From Halichondria panicea (lineage: Eukaryota; Porifera; Demospongiae; Suberitida; Halichondriidae): a stretch of 64,000 nucleotides of DNA. Under the pieces are notes generated by a model, which saw nothing but the letters and a program-made list of their open reading frames with translations, searched no databases and was not told the origin of the DNA. A program made the position numbers and the translations under genes. Below, piece by piece: positions 1-14,526 of this stretch. Position 1 is the stretch's first letter. The number at the start of each line of letters is the position of its first letter. The stretch is taken from the NCBI RefSeq assembly GCF_963675165.1, contig NC_087386.1, positions 918,931 to 982,930 on the forward strand, read 5' to 3'.

Positions 1-3810
<3,810 letters not shown>

Positions 3811-4142
3811 TCTCATCAAGAGCGATATTATTTATTTGTGTCATGGAAACATGCATATACAGTTGTATATTATGTTTTGCAGTTTTTAAACAATAAACTA
3901 TCACCACACGTACATGCAGTCATTATTATTTTCCAGTTACACATGTTCAGCTATAGGTTAATTAATTAATAAACTCTCAGGAGTACATAAAATTAACTTT
4001 TGGTCACCCCTTTGATCTTAAGGCAGCCATGATGTGTATGTTCAAAGCATAATGATAATTAAAATCGATCTGTATGTATAAATTATGTACATGTATGTGG
4101 TCATTGTTAGCAAAAATTAAAGCTCATAAATTGGATCAGCTA
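3811..4142. other. Convergent intergenic region
   Basis: The 3' ends of KIFAP3 (+) and STX18 (-) face each other over about 330 bp of A/T-rich sequence. An aataaa hexamer at 3892-3897 is the likely KIFAP3 polyadenylation signal. Nothing else is recognisable. Confidence 0.6.
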
Positions 4143-5482
4143 TTAACTGTACCAATGAAGAAAGAGTAGGGAGAAAGAGCACATGATCAATATAAACAAA
4201 ATCCATAGTCTCAGGCTTGCTTTGTTCTTGATTGCCTGTAGAGAACAAAATTAATAGTGACAAGGAGATCTTATAAATAAGGGTGGTGCTATAATTATAC
4301 CTGTCTGATTTGCTCATTTCCAGACGTCACATTTTCAGATGCTGTCACCGTCAGATCTGATGCTATATCCAACTGCTTGGCCTGAACATAGAACATAGAA
4401 CAGAGTTGATAAAGTGAGTCATAAGGGACACTGGGGAGGAAGCCAACACCTACGATGTACCTGTACCAATACTTTCTCAGCAAATATCTCTTGCAGTTTA
4501 GAGATCTCAATGACCTTCCCTTCGATCTGTCTCACTTCATCCACCAGGGTGCTCATCTCAGCAAACATTTGCTCATTCTCCTGAGCAAACTGTAGAAAAT
4601 AGCACATACACTGTTAAAATGTGTGAGTACAGCATCTCCTTCTGTACACATGGTATTTAATCGTAAAGCCTTTGTCTTGTTGTGTTTTTGTCTTGTACAC
4701 AGTACGTGTGTACACAGAGACGTAGTAACTTCTATATTTATACGTGGAGAGCTAGAACCTATCCAGACCTATTTCAGTGTTCTGTCATTATATAATTGTG
4801 TCATTACTGTGCATACTTGCACGTAAGGGCGACAACAACATTAGCCTTGTTTGGCTATTTGGTCTTCCCTTTTTATGTACTTTGTGCATAGAACTTGAAA
4901 TAAAATAAAGAACTCACAACAGTCCTTTCTTCTTCGGTGAGGATATCTGCCTCGTGGTTAACAGTCACCAGTCTATCATTGTCGTTTGCCCCTCTGATGC
5001 CAACAGTAACGGAGGGTGCCTCAGCTGTAACATGAGATGCACACATAACTAGCTGGGACAATTAAAATCCTAGTAGACAAGTTTGGATGGGATGTTAGTA
5101 AGCTCAGGTATATACGTATTTTAGCTACTTGACATACAACATTACACTACATTGTACACAATAAAGCACATGCCTTCATCATTAGTTTCTCCAGAACCTT
5201 CATCATCATCAGCTGTCCCAGTGTCACCATTACCTGAGGAGACCTCCGTGGGTGAGGGTGCCAGTACAGGTTTCTTGTGGCCATGAAGTTGCAGTCGAGC
5301 TCTGGGAAACAACAATATTTTTAGTGCCAAATTACAAAAAGGAGCTCTCTATGCATTCTTACGTTCTTTTTCTGTCGACAATTCTCTTGACTCTGATTGC
5401 TCTCTGTTCACTATACAACTTGCACACGTCTGCATAATGTACAAAAAAAGATAGCTAAACTGACGGCTCCCCAACACGCACG

Positions 5483-5540
<58 letters not shown>

Positions 5541-6216
5541 TTAAACTATACGTACCTTTGAGGTAGTTTCCCAATGACTCATAGACAGCTTGACGGTGCT
5601 TTCGACACTGGAGACCAATACTCACTGAAGACACTGAAGCAGAGAAGAGAACAAAACACAAAGGTAAAGTTAGTACGACTCATACACCAGTATATACGTG
5701 ATGGTGGCAAATTATAAGAGGTATTGAATTAAGGATTTGTGTTTACCGTCTTTATGCAAGGCTTGTACTTGTTTGGAGAGCTCTTGAATGAACTGTTGAG
5801 CCTCATTGTCGATCTGGTCCCTCTCAGAGTCGGTCATAGAAGAGGGTTTTGATATCAAGTGTCTGCAATGAAAAGTCATGCATATTGAGTAAAATTCATA
5901 GACTCTAAAGAGCACAATTTGTTGATAGTGAACGCACCCAATTGAATTGATGTACTTTTTTCTGTGCTCGAGTAGAAAGTCTCGAAGTTTCGAAATACGC
6001 ATAATCTAGACGGCCGGGGGGGTCAACAAAAATGTATACGGTTTGTGAAAAATGTACGGAATTGAAACTCACTAAATCTTTGCTTTCTTGTGAGAACTGA
6101 GTTGGTTTGTGTGACGACTTGCTCAGAATGTTAGAGTCGTTCACCGACCTACGCTGAGCCTTGAGGCGAAGACGGATTGTCTTGACAGTCGCCAGGAACA
6201 GTTGAGTGAGGTCCAT
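4143..6216 (-). CDS. STX18: Syntaxin-18, ER Qa-SNARE
   Basis: Qa-SNARE of the endoplasmic reticulum, used for Golgi-to-ER retrograde fusion. About ten exons read right to left. The N-terminus [17 protein letters not shown] ends at 6216. [19 protein letters not shown] follows at 5940-6007, then [16 protein letters not shown] (5750-5863). A short exon at about 5360-5427 matches human [16 protein letters not shown]. The SNARE helix contains [20 protein letters not shown] (about 4465-4590), followed by [13 protein letters not shown]. The last exon gives [11 protein letters not shown], then one hydrophobic tail anchor ending LLFLHWYS and a stop at 4143-4145. Every piece aligns with vertebrate STX18, including the very short lumenal tail. 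One intron appears to have a GC donor (see finding). Head to head with PHPT1. Confidence 0.95.
5174..5313 (-). other. STX18 exon with apparent GC-AG downstream intron
   Basis: The exon encodes [15 protein letters not shown] and an acidic stretch ending SGETNDE. On the minus strand it is followed by AAG|GCATGT at 5173. A GC donor keeps the frame into the next exon ([11 protein letters not shown]). No GT at the right phase is seen nearby. Confidence 0.55.
5471..5537. repeat. (CA)n microsatellite in an STX18 intron
   Basis: An uninterrupted CA run flanked by CACGCACG. It produces long spurious Cys-Val reading frames on the minus strand. Confidence 0.95.
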
Positions 6217-6503
6217 ATTGTTGCAATAAATAACTGGTTGATTTATTCAGACAGGTTAGCTGGAGCCAGTGTGATTCATAGAAGACCATTACATGGATTA
6301 AATATCACCCAGACCTTTATCTTTCCTGATCTAGCTAGTTCAACCGACGATCTTTTCAATCAAGCCAGCTTTCAACTTGTACCCCGACCAGAGGAGGTCT
6401 GACAGTGCAGTGGTGAGTAGGCTAGATTCTAGAAGCAGGGTATATCTGTATATCAATGCTGTCTGTAGACCTGACCTATGTGCACGATACAGTCCTGTAC
6501 AGT
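6217..6503. promoter_or_regulatory. Shared divergent promoter of STX18 and PHPT1
   Basis: STX18 starts at 6216 on the minus strand and the conserved PHPT1 coding start is at 6504 on the plus strand. A candidate non-coding 5' exon of PHPT1 ends with a GTGAGT-type donor near 6414. A possible acceptor (TCTGTAG) is at about 6469. No TATA box is evident. Confidence 0.5.
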
Positions 6504-7244
6504 ATGGACAGTGTGAATGATGTGATGATTGATGAGGATGGTGTCTTCAAGTACATCCTCATTGAGCTCTGCGAGAAGAAGAGAGGCGGAAGTGGAAGTG
6601 GAGAGCAGCGTAAAAAGCTGATAATCAGAGGGTTTGAGTGGGCGGAGTTCCATGGTGAGCAGGGATTGTTGTTGTCGAATTTTTTATTGATTTTTTTGCA
6701 GCGGATATTTTGGATCGAGTGTCTCCCAAGTTCGATCAGCTTGGACTAACGTACGAGTGTCTAGGAGGAGGAAGAATACGCCATGACAAACAGCAGCAAT
6801 CAATCCACATATACGGCTACTCAGTGGTGGGGCGTGTGTGTGTGTGTGTGTGTGTGCCATACACGTTACTGTTGTGTATACATTGCTATCATACAGTCTA
6901 GTCGTATATATATATAAAGCTATTCATATTTCCTTTCAGTCCTCTCGTCAAAAAGAGTTGTTTTTGTTTGTGGCCCATGATGTCAGTTTTCAATTGCACG
7001 TGCACATTCTGAAATAATAGCTGTGTTTAGAAGCATTCGTTGTTGGTCATATTCCACCTACACAAATTAACTATTTATATTCAGTTTCCTAATGAACATT
7101 TCGTACTGATACGACTGCACACTTTAACTTTGTTGTTGTATGCAGGGGTTTGGACAAGCGGATCATGGAAAAGCACAAGAACTAGTATGTCTCAAGTATG
7201 ACTATCCTGAGGCTAATATAACTTGGAGCAACTCTGGTTATTAG
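6504..7244 (+). CDS. PHPT1: 14 kDa phosphohistidine phosphatase
   Basis: Removes phosphate from phosphohistidine on proteins such as KCa3.1 or ATP-citrate lyase in animals. Three exons: 6504-6654, 6702-6826 and 7146-7244. The first encodes IDEDGVFKYILIEL and ends RGFEWAEFH, like the human RGYKWAEYH, which holds the catalytic histidine. The second encodes YECLGGGRIRHD and IHIYGYS, matching the signature CECLGGGRISH and HVYGYS. The last ends ITWSNSGY, like human VTWANDGY. The ATG at 6504 gives a family-sized protein of about 125 residues. An upstream in-frame ATG at 6456 would add 16 poorly matching residues. Confidence 0.93.
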
Positions 7245-7444
7245 TCTCATCATTTTATATGTCCCCCCCCCTTCTCTGCCCTTGTAAACCCTAATACATG
7301 TTACATGATGCTGAAACTGAAACTGAAAGTGTTTGAAGCACGATCTTAGGTGTTGTAATTAAGAGGTTGATCTATGACGACCCGTTCCTAATGCATACAT
7401 AGAGTGAATAATTCATGACAAGTGTCTAGCTAGCTGGAGAAGAG

Positions 7445-10400
7445 ATGAAGATGCCTTCTATCCTAATATATGTGTGGCTGATAGCCTGTGGAAATGGTAA
7501 GCACTGAAATTGAGCTGCAACACCATTCTACATAAGCTTACAGCAGCATGTCTTTAATACCCGCATCAGAATAGATACGCTGCACGTACATTTATTTTCT
7601 CTTGTCCCTTGCACACAGTCAGTGGCCATTCTACTAAAGATCCAGATGTGGCAGTCCATTCCGAGTCCTCCGAGAAGCTACGAGAAGCCAATAGTCACTC
7701 AAACTCAGCATACAATGATCCATTTCCAGACAGGCCGATACAGCTGCTGCGACCAGACCCAACGCATCATAGAAAACTAGAAGTAGTTGAGAGGAATGTT
7801 CAGTACCTGCATCGCATCGATACGGCTGTGGCTGTGGTTGCGGTGGTGGGGAAGTTTCACTCAGGCAAGAGTTTCCTGCTCAACCAGCTCATGGGGAAAA
7901 CCGACGGGTTCGGTGTTGGTCCCTCAGTGCGGCCTCAGACCATGGGCATCTGGATGTGGGGCAAGGTGGGCAATAATGGGGTGACCAGTAAGAGTAAACC
8001 AATGCAGCATCATCATAGTGCAAACAGTAGCTACCATGTTCTATATAGTAAGTGTCCAAATTCTAACTTCCATAATTATTTTCCATAATTATGGGTTGTC
8101 CTATTATGTAGACCAATGAAGTGTTATCACTGTGATGATCGCATATGTAGCTATTGTTATCATTGTTATTTCATGCAGCCCAAAGTGATTAGCCACTCTG
8201 GCAAACCACTGTCAGTTATTTTCTTGGATACTGAAGGTTGTGCTCCAATGTGAAAGAAAACGATCAAGTATAATTCCAATTATTTTTCCAGGTTTTGCTG
8301 CCAGCAATATTTCAGAGTCCTACGATGCTAAGATCTTCTCTGTAGCTACATTGTTAAGCTCTTACTTGCTCTACAACTCTGTCAAGGTTTGCTATTCCAT
8401 TTTATAATCATGTACGCTCACTGCATACTTATTCTCGGTGCTCTCTAGATCATTGACCAAGGAGACATTGACTACCTGGAACTATTGGCAAGAAGAACAC
8501 AGGTACACGTAGATTATGTGCCATGCAGTAAGAGTGAATCTCTATACATTTTATATCTGCAGTTGTTTGCACTGAGGTCTCAAGTGACAAAGGCTCACTG
8601 GTTTGAGGAGTTCAACAGAGACCTTCTGGTCTTCCCTCCTTTGATTTGGGTATTAAAAGGAATGTAGTTTGTGCTCATAAATTAATGATATTCATTATCA
8701 TGGTATGCAACGTTGTACAACCGTTGTAAAACCATAACTTTTGTGAATTTTGTTGTGTATAAAAGCGCTGCCTGGAAAGTGGAAATTAACTTACCTGGCA
8801 CAGGGGATACTGTGATCAAGAAGGCAGTTCCCTCAGGTGGAGACTTGTGCATTGCACTTCGCCAAGTTGAAGCTTGCGATTTCCCCAAACGTGGGAAACT
8901 CGGGTGCGCAATTTTTGGTAGTGGGGGACTGCGTTCGCGCATCCCCCTTCTACATCATAAAAAAAAAACAAAAAAGTTACTTTTTAGTATTCATTTTTTA
9001 GACCACATTTTTCGCTTACAGGTTGTACAGGACTTTGTGCAAGCCACAGAGGATGAGGAAACTACAAAAGAATGGCTGCATAGGATTATGGAAACTAGCA
9101 GCAGAGAATCTAGTGATTATGACATCAATTTATTGGGTGTGGAACAAAGAAATGCACAGATAAAACTAAGCTGACTGATATATTAAAATTATTTTATCTA
9201 GGCATCTTTGACACTGTGGATTGTCACACACTCTTCTTACCTGCTACTAAAAAACATCTGCTTCAAAACTTATCTAGGGTACCCCTTATAGCTATGCCTA
9301 TAGACCGTCCTAACCCCCCCCCCCTAGGCCGCCGAAGACGATCTCACACCAGAGTACAAAGAGGAGAGAGACTCCCTTATTGACAGGATAACGTCTGGCT
9401 TGGTTCCCAAAGAAAAAAACGGTGCGATGCGGAAAATAAAATCAGGATCATTCATTTTCCATTGTGGTACTGTTGTACTATAATACAGGACGGCCTATTA
9501 CTGGACCTGAGATTGCTACTCTGCTTGAGGTACTGGTGAATGCTGCTAACGAAGGCTCTGTGGCCGAGGTGATAGCAAACTGGCTAATTGGAAATTCCAG
9601 TTTCAATATACATGTACCTACACAGATTCCCGGGAGATGGGCGGTGTTTATTGATCAACTCAAGGTCAGCTCTCTCGAGGATTGTTTAACTTATTACGAA
9701 TCAGACATGGCAGTTATAATTCGCCAGCATAGAAACGGTAGGTACGTTTGCAAGTACATTGTATAATGTTTAAAAGTATTTTTTTTTTTTAGATGCTATC
9801 AACGGGACAGCACTGTATGTAAGTAAACATGTCATTCCATGGGCCTATTGATGTACCATATAGCGGGTAATTAACTTTCATTGGTGTACATTTTCGTATA
9901 AACTACCCAATTAATATTCGTACAGCTCAGGATAGTGATGTAGAACTTATTGTGGTGCATAATTTCAATTTTAATGTTCGGATAATGGTCTACAATACGA
10001 AAAATACGAACATTTCCATACGAAATAACCTGCATTGTAAATACAGTGCCAGATGGTGTTGTAACTGCCTGACATACCATACCCCAGGAGTGGCACTTGA
10101 ACTCGATGATAAAGGCGAAAGATTTGCTGACTCAGCTCCTCCTTGGTCTCGAGGATGCCCTGAGGGAAGCAGTGGAGGCACTAAAGAAGAGCATGGAGGA
10201 GCAGTACGAGAAGACGAGGGACCTCAATGACAAGAAGATACAGCTCAGGTGCAGCGAGGTACAGAGGAAGATTGAGGTGAGTACAGTGGAACTCTATAAT
10301 CATGAAGTCACCACAAAATAAGACATCTCTTATGACATTAAATTTTGGTCATTTTAATTTCCACGCAGTGTCATTTACATTGTAGTTGGCCATTAATATG

Positions 10401-12334
10401 GTATGTGTTACGGTAGCAACAATGAAGGAATGTTTTATCTATTGTCTAATGTACGTACACTGTACACATCAGATTAATAGTGAGGGTGACCTTCAGGACA
10501 TACTGTTTCCCATGACAACGACGAAGCTACAAGCAGTACATGACGGAGTGCGGGAGAAAGCAATAGAGAACTATCAGTGAGTTACCATAGTTACCATCCA
10601 TCTGCTACCATGCCGATATCGTACAGTGCGACAGTTGGCTACCTCAGTGATGAATCAGCCTTTGACAGACAGTTGGAACAGTTGAAGGTATTTAACTCCT
10701 TAGACATGAGTATACACATCACCCTCATGTATGCAGTCTGGTCTCAATCACATTTTCGATGGTGTTATCTTGAAAAACAACGCGGCAATGGAAGAGCTAC
10801 TAAAAGACGCTATTGAGAAAGCTATCCGTAAATTTTAGTCTTGCAATCAAAAGAATAGTCTCAGTTTCATCGTAGGTACGTTTTTCTTTCAGGGAAGTTC
10901 AAAGAGTCAGCTAAGAACGTGCACAATATCCCCCGGACCTCCAGTTCTCTAGTCTCAGTGGTGGAGGAGGCCATGACCCTGTCTAAGAAGGTCAGAGTGC
11001 ATACTTGTGCTGCTTGTGTCAATGGTGACTGATTGTGTGCTCGATGCATTAGGTGTTTGAAGCAGAGAGTGAAATTGCTCATGAGGAGTCTCTGTACAAG
11101 CCGTATCTTGGTCTGCTGCAGGTTAGTTGTTCGTATTTTCATTCTACATATACGACTTTTTAATCAATGTACATGAAACCCCAAGTTCTCAACAATTTTT
11201 CTTCTCGTTTTTTCCAGACTAGTCTGAGTGAGGAAGCAGAGGTGTGTAGCAGTGAGAACCTTCAGCTCATCAGAGCCTCCTGTCGATCTCAGGTCAGCTG
11301 ACTGTCATGTGACCTTCGTGCGGCTGCAGCTTATTGATACGAAGGCATACCTGTAATATTAATAATCGTATGTAGGCGTTGGAAGTCGTTGGTATCTTCA
11401 AGGACAACACTGGACCAAGGAAGATGGTACTACCCCTCAACGATACAGCTCTTCTGTCAAGGTGAACTTTGTACTCTAGTTACTTTAATTACTGTATTAG
11501 CAACTTCACAGACTAGACAAAGAAAAAGAAGCAGCTTTCAAAAACTACGCTGAAACACAGGTCAGGTGACAGTTAATTATATGACAACACTGTATTTCAT
11601 GTACACATTTCATCCACACACAGGCTTCTTTTGGGGACACAGCAGCTTATATGGAGATCAAAACAATTTTAGCGGTATGTGCTTTCAGCTATATTCTCAT
11701 ATACTGTGATTGTAATTATTGTAGAGTCAACTAGAGGAAATATGCACTCAACGGAAAGACGAGAACTATAAAGCATACATCAAAGAGGTGTGTGATACGC
11801 ACTGGTACACACGTGCAATGTACCACCCACCACCCACTGTACAGGTTGAGGTCCCGCTGGCCACTGCTAAGAAGTTAATTAAACTGTCAGCTGACAAGTA
11901 CGATACTGTGTTTTCAACTAAGCAGTATGTGAGTCATAATACTTATTTTTGATATTCAAAACTACGGGTCCAAATCCCAAAGTTCATTTTGTATCAGCCA
12001 GAGGCATGCTTAGAGAAAGATGAGGCACAAAAAACACTGTACTGGAGATTCCATAGTGTATTAAAATGCCAGCAATTACTTAATTGTCTTTTGACATCTA
12101 CATACTCTAGTGAATTTCATGTGCCCCTTAATCTCTCTACAGATGATAAAGGTGTGTATGCTCAATTTGGACGAGGGAAAAGCCAAACACTGGCAAGAAT
12201 CGCTTAAGCTAAAAATTGCTGAGAAGTTTATTGAAGGATCTCAAGAGCTCCAGAATATCATTGAGTCCAAGAGATGGTGGTGGTCGACTGTGAAAGGATT
12301 CGTTCAATGGGTGGCCTGGCTGTTCACTGGCTGA
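7445..12334 (+). CDS. Guanylate-binding-protein-like GTPase with signal peptide
   Basis: Dynamin-superfamily GTPase of the GBP/atlastin type. Exon 1 (7445-7496) encodes a signal-peptide-like start, MKMPSILIYVWLIACG, and splices in frame at 7619. The large-G domain has the P-loop GKFHSGKS, then RPQTMGIWMWGK, the switch motif VIFLDTEG after 8180, and LLSSYLLYNSV like the GBP LSSTFVYNS. The guanine-base RD motif of vertebrate GBPs (LRDF) reads VVQDF here, so the Arg is replaced. Downstream exons give FDTVDCHTLFLP, RPITGPEIATLLEVLVNA and a long charged helical region (about 10090-12200), like the GBP middle and effector helices. The C-terminus ends in a Trp-rich hydrophobic stretch, WWWSTVKGFVQWVAWLF. 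It has about 20 exons and the exact splice chain was not fully checked. The secretory start suggests a lumenal or extracellular GBP-like protein rather than a cytosolic one. Confidence 0.85.
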
Positions 12335-12782
12335 GAGAATTGAACACTTAATCATAACCACTTGTACGTTAATTTGTTCGTGTTGCTGCTTATTATTTAT
12401 TCTCATAGAATCATAAATTTCCAGTCATTGAAGCATTTGAACGGCTGCACTAAAAAGTAATTGCATGCCTAATGAATTTTTGCTAAAATGACGAGTAACT
12501 GGCGTAGCTTGTTTAACATTCCATACCTATTTGATATATAACTGTCAGGCACTTTTCCCCATAGTTTCTATATTATGTCATCATGAAAGCCCATTTCTAG
12601 CCCCATAATTTTTTAAAGGCTTCATTCGATGTATATACACTGTACTAATGTACACGTATGTATATTATGTGTGGGTGTTGTTTTCAGTATCATGTTTACA
12701 ATTTGTCACTATTTAAAGGTTCATAAAAGCTTCAAATTGTTGCACAAAATCATTTGTATTGTGCGATATTAACTATAAAAGA
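12335..12782. other. Intergenic, no recognisable feature
   Basis: A/T-rich sequence between the GBP-like gene and the small membrane protein. It probably holds the 3' UTR of the former and the promoter of the latter. No repeat or conserved motif was recognised. Confidence 0.5.
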
Positions 12783-13013
12783 ATGGCTGAGCCTCAAGCT
12801 GCTGTGCTCAGTGGCACTACCAATGGTGCCTCTGTTGAATTGAGTCCAGCTGCTATAGCCTGTCTAGTAGTGGGCAGTGTGCTGGTTGCTGTCATGCTGG
12901 TCCTTTCACTGCTGTTTGTTGCTTACTGGAGAAACACTAATAGGCTGAGAATACAGGGAACTGTGGATGAAATATTAGCCGATACAAGAAAGAGACAATC
13001 TACTGAAGTTTAA
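12783..13013 (+). CDS. Small single-pass membrane protein, unknown function
   Basis: A 76-residue reading frame starting MAEPQAAV at the first true ATG. It has a short Ser/Thr/Gly-rich N-terminal part and one strong hydrophobic segment of about 27 residues (roughly residues 25-51: IACLVVGSVLVAVMLVLSLL and onward). A basic flank (YWRNTNRLR) and a polar tail ending RKRQSTEV follow. The positive-inside rule suggests N-out/C-in. The C-terminal STEV resembles a class I PDZ-binding motif (S/T-x-V). No family was recognised. The gene is single-exon. Confidence 0.55.
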   Translation: MAEPQAAVLSGTTNGASVELSPAAIACLVVGSVLVAVMLVLSLLFVAYWRNTNRLRIQGTVDEILADTRKRQSTEV

Positions 13014-13164
13014 TGACCTATTTTATAGCTCATATAGAACTTCTATACTTATTTATATTTCTCTGTAGGCAATAATTATGTCATATAATTATACCAACAT
13101 TATCAAATTTTCAAGAAATCCTAGCACAAAACAAACATGAAGTTTTATGGTGTACAAAAATAAT

Positions 13165-14283
13165 TCAACTCTCAACAGGTACACCGTCTAGAGGACAATT
13201 AGGTGAAGCATTTGATAGCCAGTTATCGATACAGTTTTGATGGAAAAAGTGATTGCATGGCAGCTGCTTGGCCTTGTCAGACATCTGGTAGGCGTCCATA
13301 CAAATAGCACATAGCTCTCCCAGTAGATTTGCTTCATCAACAATTACCACTCTTAGATTTGTCAGGAAGCTTGTAGATACAGTTTTTGGTGCAATACTTT
13401 CGTCCAAAAGGAGAAGTAGGTCATAGTCTTCAGGATTTATGTCTCGGTGTTGAAGATCAGCTATTCTGTTCGTTTGGTTGCCACCTTTTGTATCATTGTC
13501 ATGTTTGAGCTCGTACTTCAAGGCATTCGGATGGTCAACCTTATTGTTACCCTCTTTGCTTTTCCTTGTCCTTTTATTGGCTGTTTTCAGAGACATTTTA
13601 ATAGCAGTTTCAACAGGATCGTATATGTCGAAGCCAATTCTTTTAATGTTCATTTTGTCTAATCTCTTTTGGATGTTCTCTTTCTGGTTATTCACGTTCT
13701 CTTTGACATTAAGTGTTCTTCTTGTTGTTCGATTTTTGTCTGCAACTTTTACTCTCTTGTGAGGTCTAATCTTTGGTTTAGTGTTCTTTGCAACTGATCT
13801 GCAGAAATGACATCCTTTCTTCCAGTTTGCGTAACAAAGATCGTCTTTAAAATCATCTTCAAAGCAATCGTTTAGTTCATCAATTTCTTCCTCACTTCCG
13901 TTTGCTAGATAAACTCCTTCTGATAATTCCCCTTGTAGATTGTTCGCATAACAGAGGATGATTCGCTTGTTTGTTTTGTCACACTTTCTGTTCTTTCTAT
14001 TTGTACTCCTGGAATGTGCAGTAGGTTCCAGCAGCAGCAGTTTGTCACTGGAGAGCATCATCTTGTGGTGTGCAGGACCAAGCAAGCTGCAACTTGTTGG
14101 ATTGCTTGAGTTTGCCAGACTGAGATGGTGGTATTCAACAGCTGGTTGCTGTACTGTTCTACAATGTGCTGCCTTTATTTGTAGCTGTGGAGTCCATTGC
14201 AGAAGAGTTGTGCAATGTTTACTTGTGCCACTAAAAATAGCCCTAAAGTAATGATGCAACAGGATAACGTTAATGACATTCAT
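13165..14283 (-). CDS. RING-H2 type E3 ubiquitin ligase candidate, single exon
   Basis: A 372-residue intronless frame. The last 50 residues form a RING finger: Cys325, Cys328, Cys343, His345, His348, Cys351, Cys363 and Asp366 (AICMD, LPCNHFFHQNCIDNWL, CPLDG). Asp is in the eighth zinc-ligand position, as in RBX1 (CPLDN), so the site can still bind zinc. Upstream is an acidic patch (SEEEIDELNDCFEDDFKDD), a long basic low-complexity region (KVADKNRTTRRTLNVKENVN) and LLLLLDESIAP. No transmembrane segment is obvious. The N-terminus is mildly amphipathic and basic. Probable role: ubiquitin transfer, substrate unknown. Head to head with whirlin. Confidence 0.8.
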   Translation of the reverse strand: MNVINVILLHHYFRAIFSGTSKHCTTLLQWTPQLQIKAAHCRTVQQPAVEYHHLSLANSSNPTSCSLLGPAHHKMMLSSDKLLLLEPTAHSRSTNRKNRKCDKTNKRIILCYANNLQGELSEGVYLANGSEEEIDELNDCFEDDFKDDLCYANWKKGCHFCRSVAKNTKPKIRPHKRVKVADKNRTTRRTLNVKENVNNQKENIQKRLDKMNIKRIGFDIYDPVETAIKMSLKTANKRTRKSKEGNNKVDHPNALKYELKHDNDTKGGNQTNRIADLQHRDINPEDYDLLLLLDESIAPKTVSTSFLTNLRVVIVDEANLLGELCAICMDAYQMSDKAKQLPCNHFFHQNCIDNWLSNASPNCPLDGVPVES

Positions 14284-14526
14284 AGCTAAAGAATCTTGCT
14301 GGAGAACGAGATACGCCCACTTTCTGCATTTAGTTTTCTAGCTTCCATAGCTACCGTACCATTTCTTGTCATCTTAAAGCTGCACAGCTCAGTGATTATA
14401 ACTAGATAAAACTACAAACTAGCTAGTACTACGGCTAGTTCAGTCTACTAAGCAAGGAATAGCTAGTCTGTAAGTATCAACACAGAAGATCAGTAGCTGG
14501 ACCCAGGTGACACGCCCACTTTCTGT
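14284..14526. promoter_or_regulatory. Shared divergent promoter of the RING gene and WHRN
   Basis: Only 243 bp separate the two start codons. A 17-bp direct repeat, ACGCCCACTTTCTGYAT, occurs at 14313-14329 (30 bp from the RING ATG) and at 14512-14528 (running into the WHRN ATG). Confidence 0.55.

Noticed and set aside
8713-9174. Separate protein starting near 8713
   Set aside because: The part before 9021 is intron of the GBP-like gene, with an acceptor just before VVQDFVQ. Only the downstream part is coding.
12759-12782. N-terminal extension of the small membrane protein
   Set aside because: It would start with TTG. The first ATG is at 12783.
13478-14251. Plus-strand frames opposite the RING gene
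   Set aside because: They are antisense shadows of the 372-residue minus-strand frame, which contains a real domain.
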